Assembly: GCF_964204645.1 (NCBI RefSeq)
Contig: NC_134030.1
Span: 13,420,447 to 13,484,446 of the forward strand
DNA: 64,000 nucleotides
Direction: 5' to 3'
DNA from: Tubulanus polymorphus
Taxonomy: Eukaryota; Nemertea; Palaeonemertea; Tubulaniformes; Tubulanidae
Both the position numbers and the translations under genes were made by a program. Positions 60,601 to 64,000 of this stretch are shown piece after piece. The notes beneath the pieces were generated by a model. It was not told where the DNA came from. It searched no databases and saw only the letters and a program-made list of their open reading frames with translations. Within the stretch, counting starts at the first letter, position 1. Each line of letters starts with the position of its first letter.

Positions 60601-62650
60601 AAACGTAATATAGAGACTGGGACTAGCGAGCCGTTCGGCGGCGAAGTCCGAGCAAGTAAAGGTCGCGAGACGGGGGGAGCTCGAGCCTTTAAGATTTTGA
60701 AAAATCCTTGGGAAAATGGTGCAATTTGACAGCATTTGCGCGATGGTTTCAGCGAAAAAATTATAACATCTTGCTGAGCCGTGGCCAGGATTAGGTGTTG
60801 ATGATTTTAATGAGATGATTGGGGGAAGCTTAGCAGGTCATTTTTAGCCCACTTGGGACTTGAGTACCAGCGGGCTATTGCGTTCACTTTTCGTCCGCCG
60901 TCCGTCCGTAGATGGAAGTTTTGAAGACTATTCCAGGTAATGTCTTGATATTTGGGTTACACATGTATCTACCCTAGACACATCTTCAGCCCAAAAACTG
61001 GCCCTGTCAGAATCAAGATGGCCGACTGGCAGCCATTGTTGTTCGCCAAAATCAGTACTTTTTGCTCATTTTTGAACTTTTTGAGGGAAATTTTGAAGAC
61101 GCTTTGATCAATTACCTTGATCGTTCGCATATATTTTAATCCCCCAAAGGGCCATGAGCATAAGAAAAATTGGGTCGATCGGACTCAAGATGGCCGTCCT
61201 ATGACCTTTTTAGTGCCCAAAAATGTCAACTTTGGCCCGAGTTCTGAGTCCTGGAGCTTCCTACTTGTTTGCCATTTCTCATTGCAATTTGTGATGGGTA
61301 GTCTTTGGAAAGGGATGTTTTATACCCATTTTTCAGGCCAATGGCGCAATTGGTGGCCATCTTGGTGTCATCACTACTCATCCTTAGGTGGGAAAAAGTT
61401 TTTCCATATTGTATTGATACCTAAGCATAATTTGTTACCACAATCAATTAGAAAGTTGTAGCCCATAACGTGTTCTATGATTTTGGTGAGTTTGAAGGTC
61501 ATTGGTTTTTGTATATGGCCAACAGGGGGCGTTGAATAATATAATAACATAGTATTTCTATATTATATTTGTACCTATGCATATTTTGTTACCACAATCA
61601 ATTGCAAAGTTGTAGCTCGTGACATCGTCTATGATTGTGGTGAGTTTTAAGGACATTAGTTATTCTAATGGTCTCCAGAGGGCGTTGAATAGTAGAATAA
61701 TTTAGTTTTTCCTTATTAGATTGGTACCTAGGCATATGTTGTTACCATGATCAGTTGCAAAGTTGTAGTTCATGACAGTTCTATGATTGTGGTGAGTTTC
61801 AAGGTCATGGGGTTTTGCATATGGTCACCAGGGGGCATTGAATAGTAGAATAACTTAGTATTTCCATATTAAATTGGTAAAGAGGCATATTTTGTTATCA
61901 CAATTAACTAAAAAATCATAGCTGCTGACATGTTCTATGATTGTGGTCAGTTTCAAGGTCATTGGTTTTTGTATATGGTCATCATGGCATTGAATATTGA
62001 AATTGTTAGATTGTTGAGCATTTGAAACCAGTGGGCATGGTGTCCTTGGACCCCTAGTTCAAACATTTGTCGTCATAATTTATAATTCGTCATGGTACTG
62101 GTTTTGGAATTTGTTTGACACAGATTGGGAAAAAGTCAAATAGTTTTGATTGGGAAAATGACCATTTATCGGATACATACGGCCTAGCGGAATGGCTGGA
62201 GATACACTACCTTATATCTACGAGCAATCATCTCGACGATTGCTCGTAGCATACGGCGTCAGACAACAGGGGTATAATACAAAGTCGCAACACTACTGTT
62301 AGTTCTGATTCTGAGGCAGCTAACATTCTTATTTCATCTTCTTAGAGGTAGGCTTTTTACACGAAAAAAGGCAATTGAGGGGGTGGCTAGCTTTGAATCC
62401 CTGCTGAGGAAGAATGAGTCTGGATTTGAACTGTTTTGAATCCCTGTTGATGGAGTATACGTCTTGTGGGTATTAACCATGTTCCACTATAAACCAGTAT
62501 TGATGTCTTTTTTATAGGATTAGTAGTGGTAAACGTGTGACTAATGTGATCGTTGATTCAACTCGGTCTGATGAAGAGGCGGATGATGACGATGATAATT
62601 TCATTGTTCAAGATGGTGGAACATCACTAGAACCCGAACCCGAACCACTT
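37959..62650 (+). CDS. TRAF3IP1/IFT54 gene, partial (seven internal exons)
   Basis: Intraflagellar transport subunit of the IFT-B complex (also called MIP-T3), which binds tubulin and other IFT proteins and is needed to build cilia. Seven exons joined in phase (222+99+88+33+106+90+133 = 771 bp) give 257 residues with no stop. They cover the charged Lys/Arg/Glu/Asp region, then PSARPAPPKLKKQ, then SGKRVTNVIVDSTRSDEEAD. These match my memory of vertebrate TRAF3IP1 (PGSARPAPPRVKRQ, then [20 protein letters not shown]) in the same order. The N-terminal calponin-homology-like domain and the C-terminal coiled coil were not found here. The first must lie left of 37959, perhaps beyond the gap or the satellite; the second lies right of 62650. 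The introns are loaded with transposons, but the exons are intact. Confidence 0.85.
38457..38983. repeat. Direct tandem duplication, about 265 bp
   Basis: About 38457-38718 and 38720-38983 align with roughly 90% identity by eye, from ctgtacaatgacgta to catgaaatacgattccc. Internal motifs (ctcgatatttggttcacaca, then a block ending aacagccaaaatact) resemble the 5' part of the R2 elements, so this is probably a diverged R2-related repeat. Confidence 0.85.
39044..39288 (+). repeat. Repeat R1 copy A, left part (split by piggyBac)
   Basis: Aligns with 53464-53725 from ttaggccagccatag to aaagactcctct. The alignment continues at 42402 on the other side of the piggyBac element, showing the transposon landed inside a pre-existing R1 copy. 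Confidence 0.88.
39293..39306. repeat. piggyBac terminal inverted repeat, left
   Basis: CACGTTCGCTGCCA directly after TTAA; one mismatch to the right end. Confidence 0.92.
39307..39370. repeat. piggyBac left subterminal palindromes
   Basis: Two nested copies of a tgacgag...ctcgtca type palindrome (atgacgagataaatcgtcat and catgacgagttatatcgtca). Similar copies lie at 42172-42264 near the right end. They are likely transposase-binding repeats. Confidence 0.7.
39646..39691. repeat. (AAT)n microsatellite
   Basis: About 15 AAT/TAA units inside the non-coding 3' part of the piggyBac element. Confidence 0.95.
39740..40073 (+). mobile_element. Possible solo LTR inside piggyBac
   Basis: Shows a compact LTR plan: tgtgac... 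start, TATA box (tatataaag, near 39904), AATAAA (near 39951) about 45 bp later, and an end ...ggttaca. A clear 5-bp target duplication was not found, and the borders are guesses. Confidence 0.28.
40168..42069 (-). pseudogene. piggyBac transposase, frameshifted
   Basis: Cut-and-paste DDE transposase, nuclear. Reading from 42069: an acidic N-terminus (Asp/Ser/Glu-rich, 42069-41845), then an Arg-Gly-rich basic stretch in a second frame (to about 41690), then the DDE_Tnp_1_7-type N-terminal domain (41704-41105, motifs AKEMKLFIGLLMHMG and RFQLLLRFWHFVD). The catalytic core follows (41096-40377) with Asp28 in LSIDGSM, Asp106 in VFTDNFYNS and Asp208/211 in MSGIDRADQ, which fit the family's three catalytic Asp. 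A Cys-rich tail (CNACPTNPALC) follows in another frame (40398-40168). There are frame breaks near 41843, 41695, 41100 and 40395, so no functional enzyme is encoded. All three catalytic Asp are still present. Confidence 0.92.
42172..42264. repeat. piggyBac right subterminal inverted repeats
   Basis: catgacgagataactcgtca and ttgccagtgacgagttatct face each other about 35 bp apart and mirror the left-end repeats. Confidence 0.7.
42384..42397. repeat. piggyBac terminal inverted repeat, right
   Basis: TGGCAGCGAGCGTG followed by TTAA. Confidence 0.92.
42402..42715 (+). repeat. Repeat R1 copy A, right part
   Basis: Continues the alignment to 53735-54010 (ggcttagc.gcagaa, gttcacgtgaa.cc.cggtat, gctttttctcaaatcggat). 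It ends about 20 bp before the acceptor of the 42736 exon. Confidence 0.85.
42736..42834 (+). CDS. IFT54 exon b
   Basis: Acceptor aaatttccag (weak pyrimidine tract), donor gag|gtactt. 33 codons, phase 0 to 0, acidic and hydrophilic (NEPKVNGKAANIAPASIVIEE). The short polar Ala/Pro-rich sequence fits a disordered linker. Confidence 0.65.
42835..44008 (+). other. IFT54 intron
   Basis: About 1.2 kb. It contains two caggcaggcagg tracts 80 bp apart (near 43055 and 43111) and a short ta repeat near 43610. No other feature recognised. Confidence 0.5.
44009..44096 (+). CDS. IFT54 exon c
   Basis: Acceptor catcatttag, donor gaag|gtaatt. Phase 0 in, phase 1 out. Encodes AKIPRPTSAKGSRRRTRE; the IPRP-x-S motif resembles the IPRPGSAR element of vertebrate TRAF3IP1, which may be repeated here. 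Confidence 0.75.
44097..45194 (+). other. IFT54 intron
   Basis: No supported feature. The open frame at 44699-45007 has no recognised similarity. Confidence 0.45.
45195..45227 (+). CDS. IFT54 micro-exon d (33 bp)
   Basis: Acceptor tggttatgtag, donor gaag|gtaaga. Phase 1 in and out, encoding RTLHDTSADE with junction Gly. Being a multiple of three, it could be a cassette exon: skipping keeps the frame. The evidence is splice signals and phase only. Confidence 0.5.
45228..47645 (+). other. IFT54 intron
   Basis: About 2.4 kb with one diverged tandem duplication (45960-46240). No exon was recognised; the 46699-46971 minus-strand frame is unassigned. Confidence 0.45.
45960..46240. repeat. Diverged tandem duplication, ~165-bp spacing
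   Basis: gatatttcacaagagaat, aaactaggtc and tccaagttgg/tcaagttggc recur in order in both halves. The right half also has ggctgactggcagccatc, a phrase shared with the R2 elements, suggesting old R2-related sequence. Confidence 0.55.
47646..47751 (+). CDS. IFT54 exon e
   Basis: Acceptor ccttttttttgcag, donor gcttc|gtaagt. Phase 1 in, phase 2 out, 35 codons, acidic and Pro-containing (VPPRDDPETNRQIGEED). Strong splice sites and exact phase fit to both neighbours. Confidence 0.75.
47830..48439. mobile_element. 610-bp MITE with TA target site
   Basis: Inverted ends ccgtattttccggtgtacaa and ttatacaccagaaaatacgg, flanked by TA on both sides (47828-47829, 48440-48441). The subterminal motif ggtgtataagtcga recurs at both ends. 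No coding capacity. TA duplication points to a Tc1/mariner-superfamily non-autonomous element. Confidence 0.85.
48440..49105 (+). other. IFT54 intron, no feature seen
   Basis: AT-rich, with only short unassigned frames. Confidence 0.45.
49382..49466. repeat. 43-bp tandem duplication
   Basis: ccgggaaccag.. to ..caacgagtaat twice in a row, with few mismatches. Confidence 0.85.
49497..50020 (+). pseudogene. BED-finger/hAT-like gene fragment
   Basis: Begins at ATGGCGGAT (49497) with an acidic Ser-rich stretch (NSEGSPSSSESESETD). After a frame change near 49660 it continues with a zinc-finger-like CTICQIDIVISHGG....RHYERKGH (C-x2-C....H-x4-H, about 49708-49790). A second change leads to KSEVLFVHFLVEHNLSFSTADHAAKLFKKMF (from about 49872). 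I recall this combination from a multi-copy animal family of BED-type transposon-derived proteins. It lacks the catalytic half and is broken. Confidence 0.65.
50253..50619 (+). other. IFT54 intron, no feature seen
   Basis: No gene or repeat recognised. Confidence 0.4.
50620..50899 (+). repeat. Dispersed repeat R4, copy 2
   Basis: Matches 28592-28866, with small indels such as gattcccacattgtg in place of gatattcccagtccccgtgtg. Confidence 0.8.
50900..51714 (+). other. IFT54 intron
   Basis: Contains a ggcccgggcc palindrome near 51207; no gene seen. Confidence 0.4.
51715..51958 (+). repeat. Dispersed repeat R3, copy 1
   Basis: Aligns with 58473-58738: cagtttccct, ctacctgtaccct, aaacaaatgt, aaaaagatttttca, aaggtaaacca and caatttatttt occur in the same order. 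It stops about 17 bp before the acceptor of the next exon. Confidence 0.75.
51976..52065 (+). CDS. IFT54 exon f (SARPAPP motif)
   Basis: Acceptor tttctgttgcag, donor gtgag|gtaagc. Phase 2 in and out, 30 codons. Contains ARPPSARPAPPKLKKQN, the most diagnostic IFT54 segment in the window (vertebrate PGSARPAPPRVKRQ by memory). This Pro/basic linker precedes the acidic segment and the coiled coil. Confidence 0.9.
52099..52390. mobile_element. Foldback/MITE with 12-bp direct flanks
   Basis: A near-perfect palindrome from 52146 to 52380 (arms about 115 bp: ataacgagagaaatcccaca against its complement), centred near 52263 on gtactggtacacctggtacg. The 12-bp direct repeat tatgtagattaa occurs at 52099-52110 and 52379-52390. 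If that is the target duplication, the element has 35 extra bp on its left. The transcript of this intron would form a long hairpin. Confidence 0.85.
52391..53463 (+). other. IFT54 intron, no gene seen
   Basis: One CRE-like TGACGTCA near 53285 and AT-rich sequence. Confidence 0.4.
53464..54345 (+). repeat. Repeat R1 copy B, uninterrupted
   Basis: About 880 bp from taggccagccataggctgag to cttggggctcttgtt. It aligns with both halves of copy A and, in its 3' part, with copy C. It supplies the empty-site sequence for the piggyBac insertion (ctcctctatgattagcttag). It contains caattcaattttact / tccgattcaattctgt pseudo-tandem motifs. Confidence 0.88.
54346..55150 (+). other. Very AT-rich intron segment
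   Basis: 54480-54790 is composed mostly of A and T with tatatt and ttctat motifs. No gene seen. Confidence 0.5.
55158..55807 (+). mobile_element. R2 element (Helitron/pearl-like) copy b, left part
   Basis: Starts near gtgggctattgcgttcactt and a gtcc microsatellite (55199-55228), then phrases shared with copy c (tgtcttgatatttggttcaa, cagcccaaaaactggccctg, tcggactcaagatggccg). It breaks off at ttaccacaatcaat, within the first unit of the core repeat. The remainder resumes at 57846. Confidence 0.85.
55808..57778 (-). pseudogene. SAP-SWIM-YqaJ gene fragment, truncated
   Basis: Five exons with GT-AG signals on the minus strand: 57678-57778 (ATG, SAP-like KVNELKIELSKRGAKTSGRKADLVE); 57441 down to about 57176 (RLEAYDRN..., then IEAILPSITEDHIRGYFKFRM in a shifted frame); 57006-56790 (SWIM finger CEC...CKH); 56625-56384 (RPGYPDHVRGLVMNYCN); and 56266-55808 (YqaJ-like nuclease). 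The PD-(D/E)xK motif is visible as GATPDG (Asp90 of the last frame) and IIEVKCP (Glu100, Lys102). SAP binds DNA and SWIM binds DNA or protein; YqaJ is the fold of phage-type exonucleases. I recall multi-copy invertebrate proteins with this set. Damage: frameshifts near 57345 and 56170, TAA at 56797 and 56387, and loss of the YqaJ C-terminus at 55808. Confidence 0.8.
55808..57845 (-). mobile_element. 2.0-kb segment carried inside the R2 element
   Basis: Sequence absent from R2 copy c. The flanks join as ttaccacaatcaat | gcaaagtagctcatgac, equivalent to caatcaattgcaaagttgta in other repeat units. The segment carries a minus-strand, intron-containing gene fragment (SAP, SWIM and YqaJ parts). Its tips share only a weak TGGGG.TC inverted motif, with no clear target duplication. 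This fits capture by the host element at least as well as insertion of a separate transposon. Confidence 0.75.
57846..58472 (+). mobile_element. R2 element copy b, right part with core repeats
   Basis: Core repeat units of about 153-156 bp (gcatatttt at 57972, 58128, 58281) carrying ttgttaccac, agttgtagct.atgacatg, tatgattgtgg and ccaggggg. It ends gggcatggtgtccctggacccctagt. The end has a small stem (GTCC/GGAC plus GG/CC) followed by CTAG, like Helitron 3' ends. Confidence 0.85.
58473..58738 (+). repeat. Dispersed repeat R3, copy 2
   Basis: Aligns with 51715-51958; directly abuts the R2 3' end. Confidence 0.75.
58739..59340 (+). other. IFT54 intron, no gene seen
   Basis: AT-rich; no supported feature. 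Confidence 0.4.
59343..60361. mobile_element. 1.0-kb TIR element, TA target
   Basis: Inverted ends of roughly 85 bp: cgggatatcgacaaattcaa on the left and its complement on the right, continuing through tgatggcgct / agcgccatca and ggaacctaaat / atttaggttcc. TA on both sides. No open frame of note, so non-autonomous. A tRNA-like stretch lies inside. Confidence 0.88.
59785..59862 (-). repeat. tRNA-like stretch inside the TIR element
   Basis: The minus strand has a perfect B box, GGTTCGAGTCC (about 59788-59798), and a weak A-box-like tggttgccagg upstream at tRNA-like distance. A cloverleaf was not convincing. Confidence 0.3.
60364..60558 (+). other. Short intron segment, no feature
   Basis: Nothing recognised. 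Confidence 0.4.
60559..60720. mobile_element. Possible DNA transposon end (CAGGGGCGG type)
   Basis: caggggcggttctaggattt followed by a G tract resembles the terminal motif of many animal hAT-like elements. A possible partner, gggggtggctagctttgaat then ccctgctg, lies at 62382-62409. If paired, R2 copy c sits inside this element. The open frame across 60538-60729 is incidental. Confidence 0.35.
60851..62063 (+). mobile_element. R2 element (Helitron/pearl-like) copy c, uninterrupted
   Basis: Begins agcccacttgggacttgagt, gcgggctattgcgttcactt and a short gtccgtccg tract. The middle is phrases shared with copy b, then four 153-154 bp core units (gcata.. at 61425, 61579, 61732, 61885). It ends agtgggcatggtgtccttgg acccctagt. 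No protein-coding content, so non-autonomous. The plan (unique 5' part, tandem ~150-bp core, 3' stem then CTAG) recalls pearl elements of bivalves and Helentron-related HINEs. Confidence 0.8.
62064..62517 (+). other. IFT54 intron with a 12-bp hairpin
   Basis: Apart from the hairpin at 62218-62249 and the possible transposon end near 62382-62409, nothing is recognised. Confidence 0.45.
62218..62249. repeat. Hairpin, 12-bp arms
   Basis: ctacgagcaatc and gattgctcgtag around an 8-nt loop. catacggc occurs on both sides (near 62177 and 62250). Confidence 0.75.
62518..62650 (+). CDS. IFT54 exon g (acidic segment)
   Basis: Acceptor gtctttttatag, donor cactt|gtaagt. Phase 2 in, phase 0 out, 44 codons. 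SSGKRVTNVIVDSTRSDEEADDDDDNFIV corresponds by memory to vertebrate [20 protein letters not shown]. This acidic stretch precedes the C-terminal coiled coil that binds other IFT-B subunits, whose exons lie beyond the window or were not recognised. Confidence 0.9.
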
Positions 62651-62689
62651 GTAAGTCACTTTTCTTACCTATGCCCCATAATAGAACAT

Positions 62690-63078
62690 AACCATGCCAT
62701 GTGCTCAAACTGCAAATTCAATCAAATTCTATTGTGCAAAAAAAATCAAATCCAATTCAATTTTACTTTACTGAACAAGGTTAAACAGCAAATCCAATTC
62801 AATTTTGTTTTTTGGAGCAAATTTCAGAAAATTCGATTCAGCATTCAAATCTCGAGACCAAGGGAAAAGATTTATCTTAGGTATTTGTTCCTGCCAGCTC
62901 CAGTCGCTGTCTGTGCTACTTATGAAAGCAAGATTGAATTGTGTAAATTATTAGCCTGGGATTGACTAGTCTATCGAGTTTGGGGTGTATTTGGACAAAT
63001 TTGACCCACAGAATACATCATTTGCCATTTTATGAAAAGTTGACAGGCTGGCCATAGTGCCCCTTTGGGCTCTTGTTT
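62690..63078 (+). repeat. Repeat R1 copy C, 3' part
   Basis: Aligns with about 53970-54345 (catgtgctcaaact.caaat, ccaagggaaaagatttatct, gtcgctgtctgtgctactt, gacaggctggcca.agtgcc). It starts about 40 bp after an IFT54 donor. Confidence 0.85.
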
Positions 63079-63255
63079 AAATATTTCCCAAATTATTAGA
63101 AAATGTCGGTAGTTAGACCGTGAGAAAGTGTTATCGTTGAATGGGCGAATCACAGCCGCAGAGTGCATCTGTGATAAGGCGGAAATAGTTCCATGTGTGG
63201 GCAAAATTTTAAATGATTAGACAGTCGGAGGTGGTTCATCAACTATTTGGTTTAC

Positions 63256-63393
63256 CTTTGTCAGCAGTATGAGATTGGCATTGAGCCAATTCATGTAAAA
63301 TCGTCGTACGCTGAGCATTTTTTCATTGGTTCTCAGGTTAAACGACATATCATCGATGCGATTGAAGACATGACGAACCTCCGTCGATGACAT
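63256..63393 (-). CDS. First coding exon of an unidentified gene
   Basis: ATG at 63393 (context gacc|ATG) opens 46 codons ending at a donor, aag|gtaaac (63255/63254), phase 0. The peptide starts MSSTEVRHVFNRIDDMSFNL and has amphipathic helix-like spacing (KMLSVRRFYMNWLNANLILL). Not recognised. The promoter-like motifs just upstream make the start credible. If real, the gene runs leftward, antisense to IFT54. Confidence 0.45.
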
Positions 63394-63419
63394 GGTCAAC
63401 TTTGTTTAAATTCGACGAT

Positions 63420-63580
63420 AAACCGCTTTTGGCGGGAAAATTTTCGCTCTTATGTATAAAATTGCAATGACCTTGATTGGGGGGAGGGCGTCATCTCTAT
63501 GAGCGAATGTGATTGGCTGTTTTTGGCGCTACTAAAATAATTATGGGAAAGCCATTATTGGCGAACGTTTCATTGGACTA
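63420..63580 (-). promoter_or_regulatory. Candidate cell-cycle promoter: four CCAAT boxes plus E2F site
   Basis: On the minus strand CCAAT occurs near 63575, 63560, 63515 and 63480, then an E2F site (TTTTGGCGGGAAAA read on +, 63427-63440), then ATG 34 bp further on. Clustered NF-Y boxes upstream of E2F near the start site are typical of G1/S and G2/M genes in animals. Confidence 0.5.
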
Positions 63581-64000
63581 AGCGCCGTATATGTGCGAAT
63601 TTTAAATGCTCATTGCTGGTGAGAATATAATTATTTCACATATCGCCATAGGTATTGTTTCATTTTAATACCCGGTGATTGTGTTGATTGAGATTGAAGT
63701 GAAGCGAACGTTCACTACACAAGGCCTCCACTTGCGCAAGAGTGCTAAACATTAGACTGTTGCACACACAAACCCACGCTCATACAGACTACTATATGGT
63801 GATGCTGTAACGCTGCTTGGCGCGTGCACGTTTGGTATGATAACAGGCTGAATAATCGTTGTAGCCGAAGATGAGCGCTGTGTTTTCTGTTTGATCGAAT
63901 TTGTAATAAATTGTAATTTCTTGTGACCTGAAAAAACTAAGCAGCAAACTATAGTTATAGGTTGAGGTCTGAATATTGTAGTGGTAAATTCCAGGATTTA
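63581..64000. other. Sequence to window end, no gene seen
   Basis: No IFT54 exon or other feature was recognised up to the edge. Confidence 0.4.

Noticed and set aside
60538-60729. 63-codon frame starting near the caggggcgg motif
   Set aside because: It spans a probable transposon end, and its G-rich composition explains the lack of stops.

Overview
The window is metazoan nuclear DNA: spliced genes with GT-AG introns, several classes of DNA transposons and miniature elements, a long CpG-rich satellite array and a 100-N scaffold gap. Partial IFT54/TRAF3IP1 coding sequence implies an animal with cilia or flagella. The repeat style (pearl/HINE-like elements with ~153-bp core repeats, piggyBac, many foldback elements) suggests a marine invertebrate, but nothing seen fixes the phylum.

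Layout. 1-28109 is one satellite array of 118-128 bp monomers (about 230 copies), organised in nested higher-order blocks (3778, 2695 and 1574 bp offsets). It frays in the last ~900 bp and ends at a gap (28110-28209). All long reading frames inside it are by-products of the monomer. 28210-31860 is dispersed repeats plus a possible promoter. 31884-35569 is a spliced but broken gene. Two leader exons and one long exon encode an Asn/Gln-rich repeat tract, a region with conserved DKGG, GASG..PCLWC and EGKHN motifs, and a PHD finger. It carries about five frameshifts and one stop. 36.2-37.9 kb holds a 54-bp minisatellite, a CRE/YY1 promoter-like patch and a hairpin.

From 37959 to 62650 runs the 3' half of a TRAF3IP1/IFT54 gene on the + strand: seven phase-compatible exons, 771 bp, 257 codons. 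They encode the Lys/Arg/Glu-rich middle and the linker before the coiled coil. The N-terminal calponin-like domain and the C-terminal coiled coil were not found in the window. Its introns hold most of the mobile DNA: a piggyBac element with TTAA duplications and a decayed transposase, a TA-flanked 610-bp MITE, a BED-finger transposon remnant, a 237-bp foldback, a 1.0-kb TIR element and three copies of an interspersed repeat. They also hold two copies of a Helitron/pearl-like element. One of these carries a 2.0-kb antisense, intron-containing SAP-SWIM-YqaJ gene fragment inside its repeat core.

At the right edge (63256-63393, minus strand) lies a probable first coding exon of an unidentified gene, behind a promoter with four CCAAT boxes and an E2F site. 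Exon calls rest on splice signals, phase and remembered protein similarity; no searches were run.
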